Positions 1 to 7,938 are shown, numbered from the stretch's first letter. The stretch: DNA of 15,893 bases from Candidatus Nomurabacteria bacterium (GCA_020850295.1 JADZEV010000024.1:1-15893); one strand, 5' to 3'. Program-made: numbers and translations. Notes: a model not told the origin generated them from the sequence alone.

Positions 1-1
1 A

Positions 2-30
2 TTGCCAAAATATTTAATATATTGTAGTAT
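2..30 (+). promoter_or_regulatory. Putative sigma-70-type promoter of the first small gene
   Basis: TTGCCA at 2-7 and TAGTAT at 25-30 are separated by 17 bp. A transcript would start near 37, leaving a leader of about 14 nt before the ATG at 51. The same -10 variant, TAGTAT, recurs before the next gene. Called by eye in AT-rich sequence. Confidence 0.45.
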
Positions 31-50
31 CACAAAAAAATTCTTTTGTT

Positions 51-578
51 ATGCCAAATCAAAATTCAGCTTCTCGTTTCGAAGAAACGAGCACATCAGC
101 ACTTGCTGTCGCTATCTTAATTTTTTGTGAAGAAGTTAAAAAGACAAATACAAATGTCCACATGACATCAAACTCCAAAGAACCAGAGATAAGAGGTGAG
201 AATAAGAATACTATTTTCTCCCATGAAGATAAATGTCTGGTTAAAAAACTTTTCATTTTTTGCAAAGAGGGACTTTATTTGAAAAGGGAAGAGTTGACCA
301 GACTCATTGTTGATAAAATCAATGAAAGAATCCCTTGTTTGGATAACCAGCGAAAGGCATTGAAGTTTTTGCTGAAAAATATTGAAAGCAAATATCCGAG
401 GCCGTGGAGACTAGGTGCACATCATGACAGACTTATTGATTCAGAAGGCAAGGTATTTTCCTACCTTTCTGCCCCTGGATTTGGTTTAAGTTTTCCTGAT
501 TTGGAGAACTTAATAGCAATTAATCAAAAATCGGTAAAAATAAATGAAGATAATTTTGCTGGCCAACTAGTATTTTAA
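51..578 (+). CDS. Hypothetical protein, 175 aa
   Basis: I do not recognise this family. The first 60 residues are polar and low in complexity (Ser, Thr, Asn, Lys, Glu) with one short hydrophobic run (ALAVAILIF, about residues 17-25), too short for a clear membrane anchor. The middle (residues 60-115) looks helical and basic. The most conserved-looking part is about residues 115-135, with Pro-Arg-Pro-Trp-Arg followed by Gly-Ala-His-His-Asp-Arg and an Asp-Ser-Glu-Gly turn. No signal peptide and no obvious catalytic motif are visible. The start is the first ATG after a plausible promoter; there is no Shine-Dalgarno site. A promoter in front and a terminator 14 nt after the stop make it a single-gene unit. 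Real gene: fairly sure. Function: unknown. Confidence 0.7.
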   Translation: MPNQNSASRFEETSTSALAVAILIFCEEVKKTNTNVHMTSNSKEPEIRGENKNTIFSHEDKCLVKKLFIFCKEGLYLKREELTRLIVDKINERIPCLDNQRKALKFLLKNIESKYPRPWRLGAHHDRLIDSEGKVFSYLSAPGFGLSFPDLENLIAINQKSVKINEDNFAGQLVF

Positions 579-591
579 TAAGTATTTTAAT

Positions 592-618
592 AAAGCCATT
601 CCTTTAAGGAACGGCTTT
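592..618 (+). terminator. Intrinsic terminator after the first gene
   Basis: The stem runs 592-603 with 607-618 (AAAGCC / GGCTTT, then TTCCT / AGGAA with one A-C mismatch) and closes on a 3-nt loop. A T-rich run follows (TATTTTATT). Confidence 0.8.
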
Positions 619-625
619 TATTTTA

Positions 626-653
626 TTGACAAAGAATTTAAATAGTTTAGTAT
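626..653 (+). promoter_or_regulatory. Promoter of the second small gene
   Basis: A perfect -35 TTGACA at 626-631 lies 16 bp before TAGTAT at 648-653. It sits just after the preceding terminator. The TTG of this -35 box could be misread as an alternative start codon for the gene that follows. Confidence 0.55.
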
Positions 654-697
654 CTTTATTTGACAGCTCTTTTAACCACCAGAAAAACGATTGCTTT

Positions 698-1000
698 ATG
701 AAGTTACAAACATTCATTCTTGCCTTCGTAATTTTGGGTGCAATTTCCAAATATAACCAAGTTAATTATTTAAAATCCCAGACATCAAAAGATACCCAAC
801 TGATATCCAGAGAGTATTGGGCTCTAGTAAACAATGACATTATTTTGGAAGAGCGGTATTTAGGCAAAAGAAGTAGACCCTTTTTACTTACAGCCAAAAT
901 TTCAAATTTTTTGGGACCAGTAAGCCCGAAAAATGAAAGATTGCATCCAAAACCTGAAATGGTCTGGCCCATTAAAAATGCCCAGACCTTAAGTTTTTAA
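698..1000 (+). CDS. Small membrane-anchored or exported hypothetical protein, 100 aa
   Basis: I do not recognise this protein. It begins Met-Lys-Leu-Gln, followed by a hydrophobic stretch at about residues 4-17 (FILAFVILGAIS), consistent with a signal peptide or an N-terminal membrane anchor. The rest is polar and basic with many aromatics (residues 38-60), ending in a Pro/Lys-rich segment. No catalytic motif is visible. I chose ATG 698 over the in-frame TTG at 626: the TTG is part of a perfect -35 box, and the ATG puts the hydrophobic segment at the very N-terminus. The last codons form the stem of a terminator-like hairpin. Single-gene unit upstream of the rRNA promoter; function unknown. 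Confidence 0.55.
   Translation: MKLQTFILAFVILGAISKYNQVNYLKSQTSKDTQLISREYWALVNNDIILEERYLGKRSRPFLLTAKISNFLGPVSPKNERLHPKPEMVWPIKNAQTLSF
961..997 (+). terminator. Terminator-like hairpin inside the 3' end of the 100-aa gene
   Basis: GGTCTGG at 961-967 pairs with CCAGACC at 982-988 across a 14-nt AT-rich loop and is followed by TTAAGTTTTT. The stop codon TAA (998-1000) comes directly after the T-run, so the terminator would be encoded within the last codons. Confidence 0.45.
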
Positions 1001-1027
1001 ACAACATTTTTATCATTTACTTAGCCC

Positions 1028-1060
1028 TATACCCCCATTTTTTTAAAAAATGGGGGTATA
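1028..1060. terminator. Long perfect inverted repeat, probable bidirectional terminator
   Basis: The 16-bp arms 1028-1043 and 1045-1060 are perfect complements around a single T. The outer part is TATACCCCCA and the inner part is T6/A6. It separates the small genes from the rRNA promoter and would insulate rRNA transcription. Confidence 0.65.
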
Positions 1061-1070
1061 TTTGATAAAT

Positions 1071-1092
1071 ACCTTTATTTATAAATAAAGGT
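1071..1092. repeat. Perfect 22-bp palindrome abutting the 16S promoter
   Basis: The sequence ACCTTTATTTA followed by its exact reverse complement occupies 1071-1092. Its last base is the first T of the -35 box. It could be an operator, an upstream activating element, or part of the insulating terminator region. Confidence 0.6.
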
Positions 1093-1119
1093 TGACTTTA
1101 AAACTGGGTTGTATATAAT
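1092..1119 (+). promoter_or_regulatory. 16S rRNA promoter
   Basis: TTGACT at 1092-1097 and a perfect TATAAT at 1114-1119 with a 16-bp spacer form the strongest promoter-like sequence in the window. Transcription should begin at about 1126-1127, roughly 146 nt before the mature 16S 5' end. Confidence 0.8.
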
Positions 1120-1125
1120 AGTCGT

Positions 1126-1271
1126 CACCTCCCAAAAAGAGGGTCGTTTTTTGAAAATTGTATAGAGAACGCGAGTTCTCAAGTTTATTTATGTAATTTT
1201 TTGAGTATTTTCAAACTAGGGCAAAAGTTTTTCTTTTGCCTCATTCTAGTCAGTTATTTTTAATGCTGACT
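1126..1271 (+). other. Pre-16S leader with hairpins
   Basis: Between the promoter and the mature rRNA there are several stems. One is GAGAAC-GCGA-GTTCTC at 1165-1180, with a GNRA tetraloop. Another is GGCAAAAG/CTTTTGCC at 1220-1240, extended by ACTAG/CTAGT (1215-1219 with 1246-1250). A third is AGTCAG/CTGACT (1248-1253 with 1266-1271), directly before the mature 5' end. The leader begins with CACCTCC (1126-1132). These stems are probably maturation signals. Confidence 0.6.
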
Positions 1272-2877
<1,606 letters not shown>

Positions 2878-3000
2878 TGAGATTGTTCTGATTGTACCTT
2901 TGGTACCAGAATTGATACGGTTGATTCTTTCGCAAGAAAGAGTGTTGTGGTAAGCGACGTAATGCTTACTCCTTGCTCCAAGGTTATGGAGCAAAAACCC
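2878..3000 (+). other. 16S 3' trailer with three hairpins
   Basis: Three stems follow the mature 3' end. The first is TTCTG..GTACC-TTT-GGTAC-CAGAA (2886-2911), with a 3-nt bulge. The second is an 8-bp stem with a GCAA tetraloop (2924-2943). The third is TTGCTCCA/TGGAGCAA (2973-2994, 6-nt loop). The last is followed by AAACCC and not by a T-run, so it resembles a processing site more than an intrinsic terminator. No 23S or tRNA sequence is present. Confidence 0.55.
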
Positions 3001-3027
3001 TTGGTGTGTATTCTATAGAGCACATCA

Positions 3028-3036
3028 TGGTAGAAT
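3028..3036 (+). promoter_or_regulatory. Extended -10 promoter of the DUF192 gene
   Basis: TGG-TAGAAT fits the extended -10 pattern TGnTATAAT. It ends 14 nt before the ATG at 3051, predicting a leader of about 8 nt. No good -35 box is visible. Readthrough from the 16S gene is an alternative. Confidence 0.45.
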
Positions 3037-3050
3037 GAGGCAATAGAAAG

Positions 3051-3572
3051 ATGATTGCTGAAGATATTCAAAAAAATACAAAGACAAGACAGACTCGCGT
3101 TCTCAATACAATTTATACCTTAGCAGGAGGAGCACTTTTATTAGTGCTCTTTTTGCTTTTAAAATCAGAAAATTCTATACCCAAAAATATCAATAATGTG
3201 TACGATGGCATCGTTACTATAGGTGAAAATAAGATAGCAGTTAGTATTGCTGATTCTGAGAATGAAAGAGAGCAGGGCCTCTCAAATACCCCTTATTTAG
3301 AGGCAAATTCCGGGAAACTCTTTGTTTTTGATACCGCTCGAGTTTACGGTTTTTGGATGAAGGAAATGAATTACCCTATAGATATCATTTGGATAGACCA
3401 AAACAATAAGATTATAGATATAACCAGAGATTTAAAACCAGAAACTTACCCAGAAGTTTTTTATCCATCAAGTGATGTCCTCTATGTTTTAGAAGTTAAT
3501 GCTGGTTTTTCCACACTTAATAATATTTCAGAAAATCAATTAGTTACCATTGGGCAAGAATTAGTTTTTTAG
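3051..3572 (+). CDS. DUF192 family protein with N-terminal membrane anchor
   Basis: The 173-aa protein has a short basic cytoplasmic tail, one transmembrane segment (about residues 19-37), and a DUF192 domain (about residues 50-172) that would face outward. Family hallmarks visible are REQGLS (73-78), the FVFD strand (91-94), FWMKEM (101-106), DIIWID (111-116) and LEVNAG (147-152). The biochemical role of DUF192 proteins is not settled; they are small beta-rich proteins, often secreted or anchored. An in-frame TGA at 3036-3038 rules out any start upstream of 3039, and ATG 3051 is the first ATG after it. A GAGG lies 10 nt upstream, but the 16S tail in this window cannot pair with it well. The gene lies about 170 bp after the 16S gene, where a 16S-23S spacer is normally expected. 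No clear terminator follows. Confidence 0.9.
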   Translation: MIAEDIQKNTKTRQTRVLNTIYTLAGGALLLVLFLLLKSENSIPKNINNVYDGIVTIGENKIAVSIADSENEREQGLSNTPYLEANSGKLFVFDTARVYGFWMKEMNYPIDIIWIDQNNKIIDITRDLKPETYPEVFYPSSDVLYVLEVNAGFSTLNNISENQLVTIGQELVF

Positions 3573-3671
3573 TATCAAAAAATCTTTTTATAGTAACCTC
3601 TAGTGACAGGCATCTTTACATTATCTATTTTTATTTTAAGAACTTAGAAAATTGACGATTAATTTTTAGAT

Positions 3672-3709
3672 ACAATAGTTGATTGTGTATAATAAACATA
3701 CATTTATTA
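3672..3709 (+). promoter_or_regulatory. Promoter region of the nrdBA operon with two inverted repeats
   Basis: A perfect TATAAT lies at 3688-3693, which puts the start of transcription near 3700 and gives a leader of about 32 nt. There is no convincing -35. ACAAT-n5-ATTGT (3672-3686) lies directly upstream. TAATAAA-n6-TTTATTA (3690-3709) overlaps the -10 and the start point. Either could be an operator. Neither matches a tandem NrdR box well enough to name. Confidence 0.5.
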
Positions 3710-3731
3710 TTAGCTGTTAACTTTTGTTTTT

Positions 3732-5003
3732 ATGGTGATATCTTTGGTGCAAAAGAGAAATGGAACTGTCGTTGATTTTGACCGATCTCGAATAGAGAAT
3801 GCTATTTCTTTGGCTTATCAAGCATCAAAGGTTCTTATCGATATCGTCTCTCTTTCTGAGCTTGTCGATAATATAATTTTAGAGCTAGAGAAAGGCTTTG
3901 ACGAAAATAATACTCCTACGGTTGAACAAATACAGAACATTGTTGAAAAAGCCATTGCTGATAAGGGCGATTTTGAGGTTGCTAGAAACTATATTTTATA
4001 CCGTGAAGAGAGAAACAAGGAGCGTAAACGAGATATTTTCAAAAAAAGACTATATTTGAAGCCTTATGAATATCCTGAGCTTTATGAATATGTTGGTGCT
4101 ATCCGCCACTCTTATTGGATTCATACCGAATTTAACTTTGTCGGAGATATCCAGAACTTTAAGGTAAATGTTGATGAAAAAGAGAGAAACGCTATAAAAA
4201 ACACCATGCTTGCTATTGCTCAAATAGAAGTTGCGGTTAAAACTTTCTGGGGAGATATATATAAGAAGATACCAAAACCAGAGGTTGGAGCAGTAGGAGC
4301 GACATTTGCAGAAAGTGAAGTTCGCCATACCGATGCTTATTCTCACCTACTAGAGATACTAGGACTAAACGAAGCCTTTTTGGGTATCAGTGAAGTTCCA
4401 GCCTTGATGAGAAGAGTTAATTATCTTGAAAAATCTTTGTCTAAAGCTAGAAGTGATGACAACAAGGACTATAGTCAATCAATACTTCTTTTCTCTTTGT
4501 TTATAGAGCATGTTTCTTTGTTCTCTCAGTTTTTGGTCATAATGAGCTTTAATAAGTACAAAAACTTGTTTAAAGGCATTTCAAATGCGGTAGAAGCCAC
4601 CTCTAAAGAAGAGCAAATCCACGGTTTGTTTGGTATCGATATTATTAATATAATAAAGACAGAACATCCAGATTGGTTTGACCCTATATTTGAAGAAGAA
4701 GTGATAGGTCTTTGTGAAGAAGCTTTTGAATCAGAAAAACAAGTTATAGATTGGATTTTTGAAGAAGGGGAACTAGAGTTTTTACCAAAAGCAGTAGTTG
4801 TTGAGTTCATTAAACAAAGATTCAATAGTTCTCTTCAAAGCATTGGTATTAGAAAAATATTTGATATCAACGAAGACCTTGTTAAAGAATCAGATTGGTT
4901 TTATGACGAAGTTATCGCAACAAAACATGGAGATTTCTTCAATAAAAAGTCGATAAATTATAATAAGAAAAGTAAAAGCATTACCAGCCAGGACTTATTT
5001 TAA
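3732..5003 (+). CDS. nrdB: Class I ribonucleotide reductase small subunit NrdB with N-terminal ATP-cone
   Basis: The radical-generating subunit of the enzyme that makes dNTPs, 423 aa. Residues 3-95 form an ATP-cone, the overall-activity regulatory domain: VQKRNGTVVDFD, then PTVEQIQNIVEKA and a YILYREER end. Residues 105-395 are the ferritin-like R2 domain. All six expected metal ligands can be placed: E166, E196, H199, E259, E294 and H297. Y203 sits where E. coli has the radical Tyr122 (SEVRH then TDAY). The spacing matches E. coli R2 within one residue. The C-terminus (SQDLF) would be the peptide that docks to NrdA. ATP-cones usually sit on NrdA; on NrdB they are a recognised but uncommon arrangement. 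It lies 39 bp before nrdA in one operon. The start is the ATG just before the cone; no Shine-Dalgarno site is present. Confidence 0.95.
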   Translation: MVISLVQKRNGTVVDFDRSRIENAISLAYQASKVLIDIVSLSELVDNIILELEKGFDENNTPTVEQIQNIVEKAIADKGDFEVARNYILYREERNKERKRDIFKKRLYLKPYEYPELYEYVGAIRHSYWIHTEFNFVGDIQNFKVNVDEKERNAIKNTMLAIAQIEVAVKTFWGDIYKKIPKPEVGAVGATFAESEVRHTDAYSHLLEILGLNEAFLGISEVPALMRRVNYLEKSLSKARSDDNKDYSQSILLFSLFIEHVSLFSQFLVIMSFNKYKNLFKGISNAVEATSKEEQIHGLFGIDIINIIKTEHPDWFDPIFEEEVIGLCEEAFESEKQVIDWIFEEGELEFLPKAVVVEFIKQRFNSSLQSIGIRKIFDINEDLVKESDWFYDEVIATKHGDFFNKKSINYNKKSKSITSQDLF

Positions 5004-5042
5004 AAGAGTATTATCAGAACTAAATCAAAAGAGAAAAATATT

Positions 5043-6767
5043 ATGTATTGGTTAAACGAAAACAGTAGAAAATTTTTATCAAAAGGCTATCTAGTTGGCG
5101 GTATTAGTGCCGAAGATCGTATTCGTGAAATAGCACAAATCGCTGAGAAGCATTTAGGTAAAGAAGGTTTTGCTGATAAGTTTTACGATTACATGTCTAA
5201 GGGCTATTATTCCTTAGCTACTCCTATTTGGGCAAACTACGGCTATTCTCGTGGTCTTCCTATAAGTTGTTTTGGTTCTTATGTTGACGATGATATGAGT
5301 CGCATACTATATACTCACTCAGAAGTCGGCATGATGACTAAGTATGGCGGTGGTACCTCTTTGTTCCTCGGAGGGCTTCGACCTCGTGGTGCAGTTATTA
5401 AAGACAATGGGCACTCTTCAGGCTCTGTCCACTTCCTAGAGCTTTTTGATGGACTTATAAATATTGTTAGCCAAGGTACTGTTCGCCGTGGTCACTGTGC
5501 TCCTTATTTACCTATTGAACACGAAGATATTGAAGAGTATTTGAATATCGGTAAAGAAGGTCACCCAATCCAAGAATCCACTTACGCTATTACTGTTAGT
5601 GACGAATGGCTTCAAGCGATGGTAGATGGAGATGAAGAGAAGCGAAAAATCTGGGCCAAAGTAATACAAAGAAGAACTGAAATAGGTTATCCTTACATAC
5701 TCTTTAGTGACAATGTTAATAACAACACTGTTGAAGTCTATAAAGACAAGGGCATGAAGATACACAACAGTAATCTTTGTTCTGAGATCTGTCTTCCAAC
5801 AAGCGACGAACTTTCTTTTGTTTGTTGTCTTTCTTCTATAAACCTACGACACTATAACGAATGGAAAGACACTGATGCCGTAGAAACTTTAACTATGTTC
5901 TTAGATACAGTTATCTCTGAATTCGTAGATCGTCTTGAAAGTTATCGTGATAGTAATGATCCTCACAAACAATCTGCATTTTACTTTATGCAAAGAGCTC
6001 ACAAATTTGCCAAAGAGCATCGCGCACTAGGTCTCGGAGTTCTCGGTTGGCATACATTTTTGCAAGAGAACAACATCCCATTTGAAAGCCCAGAGGCAAT
6101 GGATTTAAATGAAGAAATTTTCTCTCTAATTAAAGAAAAAACTTACAAAGCTTCAGAGACTATGGCTAAAGAATACGGTGAACCAGAAGTCTTGAAAGGA
6201 TATGGACGAAGAAATACAACTCTTATGGCTATAGCCCCGACAACCTCAAGTGCTTTTATCTTGGGACAGGTTTCTCAAGGTATCGAACCTCTTATGAGTA
6301 ACGCTTTCGTAAAAGATGTCGACAAGATGAAAGTTACAATCAAAAACCCAACTCTTGTAGCTCTCCTAGAAGAAAAAGGTTTAAACAACTCTGAAACCTG
6401 GAATAGTATCAGAGACAACGATGGCTCTGTCCAACACTTAGAAGGACTGACAGATCATGAGAAAAAAGTCTTCCGAACATTTAGTGAGATAGACCAAAAT
6501 GCCATCATCGAACAAGCTGCGGCTCGTCAAAAACACATAGACCAAGCGCAATCATTAAACATCATGATTGATCCAACTATGCCAGTTAAAGACTTGAATG
6601 CTCTGTATCTATATGCCTGGAGAAAGGGAATCAAGACACTTTACTATCAACACAGTATGAATGCCGCTCAACAATTTGGTCGAAAGAAACTTCAAGAAAT
6701 AGAATCAAAAAAACCAAAGGTTATAATCGCCAGCCAAGACAATGTCTGTATAGCTTGTGAAGGTTAA
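5043..6767 (+). CDS. nrdA: Ribonucleotide reductase large (catalytic) subunit NrdA, no ATP-cone
   Basis: The catalytic subunit of class I ribonucleotide reductase, 574 aa, which reduces ribonucleotides using a radical from NrdB. Active-site elements are all visible: C76 (PISCFGS) and C261 (SFVCCLSSINL) as the redox pair, N244-L-C246-S-E248 as the radical cysteine motif, Y534-Y535 (TLYYQHS) for radical transfer, and a C-terminal C569-x-x-C572 that re-reduces the site. The substrate loop MAIAPTTSSAF is at 395-405. The protein begins almost directly with the 10-stranded barrel domain. The N-terminal ATP-cone common in class Ia proteins is absent and sits instead on NrdB. It is well below the 761 aa of E. 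coli NrdA. Co-transcribed with nrdB; a strong terminator follows 29 nt after the stop. Confidence 0.96.
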   Translation: MYWLNENSRKFLSKGYLVGGISAEDRIREIAQIAEKHLGKEGFADKFYDYMSKGYYSLATPIWANYGYSRGLPISCFGSYVDDDMSRILYTHSEVGMMTKYGGGTSLFLGGLRPRGAVIKDNGHSSGSVHFLELFDGLINIVSQGTVRRGHCAPYLPIEHEDIEEYLNIGKEGHPIQESTYAITVSDEWLQAMVDGDEEKRKIWAKVIQRRTEIGYPYILFSDNVNNNTVEVYKDKGMKIHNSNLCSEICLPTSDELSFVCCLSSINLRHYNEWKDTDAVETLTMFLDTVISEFVDRLESYRDSNDPHKQSAFYFMQRAHKFAKEHRALGLGVLGWHTFLQENNIPFESPEAMDLNEEIFSLIKEKTYKASETMAKEYGEPEVLKGYGRRNTTLMAIAPTTSSAFILGQVSQGIEPLMSNAFVKDVDKMKVTIKNPTLVALLEEKGLNNSETWNSIRDNDGSVQHLEGLTDHEKKVFRTFSEIDQNAIIEQAAARQKHIDQAQSLNIMIDPTMPVKDLNALYLYAWRKGIKTLYYQHSMNAAQQFGRKKLQEIESKKPKVIIASQDNVCIACEG

Positions 6768-6796
6768 AAATAGTTAAAAGTATAAAATTGAAATAA

Positions 6797-6827
6797 AAAA
6801 ACCATCGAATATCATTCGATGGTTTTT
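6797..6827. terminator. Bidirectional terminator between nrdA and the HTH gene
   Basis: A perfect 14-bp stem (6797-6810 with 6814-6827) closes a 3-nt loop. The A5/T5 ends serve both strands. It ends the nrdBA operon and also the convergent regulator gene, whose last codons and TGA stop (6812-6814) lie inside the hairpin. Confidence 0.9.
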
Positions 6828-7333
6828 AATACTATTAAACCTTCGTGAAGTTTTTTTAGTAAATCAATAATTTGAGGATTTTTGTTAACAAAATCTTCTA
6901 ATTGAATTAGCTTACTTTCAAAAGGTTTTGTGATGTAGAGTAATGTTTTTCTACCAAGTTCTCTTCTTATCTCAACATCTTTTAATTTTGAATCTTTACC
7001 TGAATTTTTCCAGTAATCAAAAATTAAACTAAAATCAGGATCTATTTCAGACAAAAAACTTGATATTTTAATACATTCATCCTCGCTACAGTTGTTCATA
7101 GATTTTGCTGCAACTAAGAGTTTTGCGAATTTTTCAAATTGTATCTCAGGAAAAATTTGTATAAGAGGATATATTGATGCCATAGGGAATGAAGCATTTC
7201 CAGACTCAATCATCCTATACATACTTTCACCTATACCTAATTTTTTTGAAAAATTTTTTGATTTGTCGTCTCTCAGTTGAGAAATGGCAGATCCAAGTGC
7301 ATGGTGAAGATAATTAAATTGTAATATACGCAT
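6812..7333 (-). CDS. XRE/Cro-type helix-turn-helix regulator, 173 aa
   Basis: A probable DNA-binding transcription regulator. Residues about 11-72 form a Cro/C1-like helix-turn-helix: an ALGSAISQLRDD helix, then SKKLGIGESMYRMIESG, where the turn and recognition helix fit the XRE pattern, and a closing helix around YPLIQIF. Residues 73-173 are helical and polar and match nothing I recognise; they may sense a ligand or mediate dimerisation. The promoter has a perfect TTGACA, and a 12-bp palindrome overlaps its -10, suggesting autoregulation. That region also lies directly before rnpB on the other strand, so binding could affect both. The last codons (Lys-Thr-Ile-Glu) and the stop are encoded by the shared terminator stem. 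The target regulon is unknown. Confidence 0.8.
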   Translation of the reverse strand: MRILQFNYLHHALGSAISQLRDDKSKNFSKKLGIGESMYRMIESGNASFPMASIYPLIQIFPEIQFEKFAKLLVAAKSMNNCSEDECIKISSFLSEIDPDFSLIFDYWKNSGKDSKLKDVEIRRELGRKTLLYITKPFESKLIQLEDFVNKNPQIIDLLKKLHEGLIVLKTIE

Positions 7334-7347
7334 AAAATATTTTTGTT

Positions 7348-7376
7348 TACTATATAGTATTTGATTTATTTGTCAA
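7348..7376 (-). promoter_or_regulatory. Promoter of the HTH gene with palindromic operator
   Basis: On the minus strand, TTGACA (plus 7371-7376) and TATAGT (plus 7349-7354) have a 16-bp spacer. TACTATATAGTA (7348-7359) is a perfect 12-bp palindrome covering the -10. It is a good candidate operator for the HTH protein itself. Confidence 0.65.
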
Positions 7377-7389
7377 TATATGCTAAAAA
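7361..7389 (+). promoter_or_regulatory. Possible rnpB promoter
   Basis: TTGATT (7361-7366), a 17-bp spacer and TAAAAA (7384-7389) would start RNA near 7396, close to the first paired base of RNase P RNA. The match is weak, but the position is right. It overlaps the divergent promoter of the HTH gene. Confidence 0.35.
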
Positions 7390-7393
7390 TTAT

Positions 7394-7668
7394 TTGTTGT
7401 ACCGAATGATCGAGCTTCTTTAGCAATAAGGAGGTTAGGAAAGTCCGAACACACTTCGTTAAAAAGCGAGAAGGTAGTGGGTAATACCCACCGAGCGCAA
7501 GCTTAGGACTGCGAACAGAAACGATCCGATTTAGTTCGGCTGAAACGGCTAAATGTCTACCCGTGTGCAAGACCGTGCCAAGCAATTGGAGTGTCGCTTG
7601 AGGATGTTGGTAACAACATTCCCAGATAAATGATCATCAAAACAGAATTCGGCTTATGAGTACAACAA
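7394..7668 (+). ncRNA. rnpB: RNase P RNA (catalytic RNA for tRNA 5' maturation), compact form
   Basis: This is the ribozyme that removes 5' leaders from pre-tRNAs. The conserved core is present: GAGGTTAGGAAAGTCCG (7431-7447), ACAGAAAC near 7515, GCTTGAGG near 7596, and the 3' block ACAGAATTCGGCTTAT (7642-7657). The ends are set by a perfect 9-bp P1 helix, TTGTTGTAC (7394-7402) with GTACAACAA (7660-7668). Further hairpins are GTGGG/CCCAC (near 7480), AGC-GCAA-GCT, and a P18-like ATGTTG-GTAA-CAACAT (7604-7619). At about 275 nt it is far shorter than the 377 nt of E. coli. The P15-P17 region is reduced to a small hairpin, CCAA-GCAA-TTGG (7578-7589). A strong terminator follows directly. Confidence 0.95.
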
Positions 7669-7672
7669 CATC

Positions 7673-7701
7673 AAAAAAGTTCGCACAAAGCGAACTTTTT
7701 T
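7673..7701 (+). terminator. rnpB terminator
   Basis: The 12-bp stem AAAAAAGTTCGC / GCGAACTTTTTT (7673-7684 with 7690-7701) has a 5-nt loop. The T-run forms its 3' end. It begins five bases after the P1 helix of RNase P RNA. Confidence 0.92.
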
Positions 7702-7809
7702 GATTTTAATTTTTTAAAAATATTTTTTAAGTTTTATTTTACAAAAATTATTTTTAAAATAAAATTTTTTCTTAAAAAATAATTTCAAAAAAATTTTTAG
7801 TTATCCACA
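7702..7809. other. Almost pure A+T tract ending in a perfect DnaA box
   Basis: Positions 7702-7800 contain only a handful of G or C bases, with repeated A- and T-runs that could bend or unwind DNA. TTATCCACA at 7801-7809 matches the DnaA-box consensus exactly. I found no second good box in the next 130 bp. It may be part of a replication origin, a DnaA-controlled site, or an AT-rich upstream promoter element for the lysine-rich gene. Confidence 0.5.
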
Positions 7810-7827
7810 GTTTTTATAAAAAAAATA

Positions 7828-7856
7828 TTGCATGCAACTTCTATACACGAGATAAT
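7828..7856 (+). promoter_or_regulatory. Promoter of the lysine-rich peptide gene
   Basis: TTGCAT (7828-7833), a 17-bp spacer and GATAAT (7851-7856) form a good promoter. The -35 is the left half of a 10-bp palindrome, TTGCATGCAA (7828-7837). Transcription should begin near 7863, leaving a leader of about 76 nt. Confidence 0.65.
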
Positions 7857-7867
7857 TATTGTATGTG

Positions 7868-7885
7868 GTGATAACGCGTAATCAC
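7868..7885 (+). repeat. Near-perfect inverted repeat in the leader of the lysine-rich gene
   Basis: GTGAT-A-ACGCGT-A-ATCAC is a palindrome apart from one A/A pair. It sits a few bases after the predicted RNA start, so it could be an operator or a leader stem. Confidence 0.45.
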
Positions 7886-7938
7886 AATTCACTGGTCGAT
7901 CATCACAAGTTAAAAAAATAATTTTCGTTTACATTTTT

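Noticed and set aside
626..697. TTG start at 626 for the small membrane protein, giving 124 aa
   Set aside because: The TTG is the first three bases of a perfect TTGACA -35 box. ATG 698 places the hydrophobic segment at the N-terminus.
2968..2974. ACTCCTT in the trailer as a displaced anti-Shine-Dalgarno reached by splicing
   Set aside because: It is about 100 nt beyond helix 45, sits next to a processing-type hairpin, and shows no splice-like structure. I see no support beyond a short match.
3672..3709. NrdR boxes upstream of nrdB
   Set aside because: There are inverted repeats, but not the paired boxes with the expected consensus and spacing.
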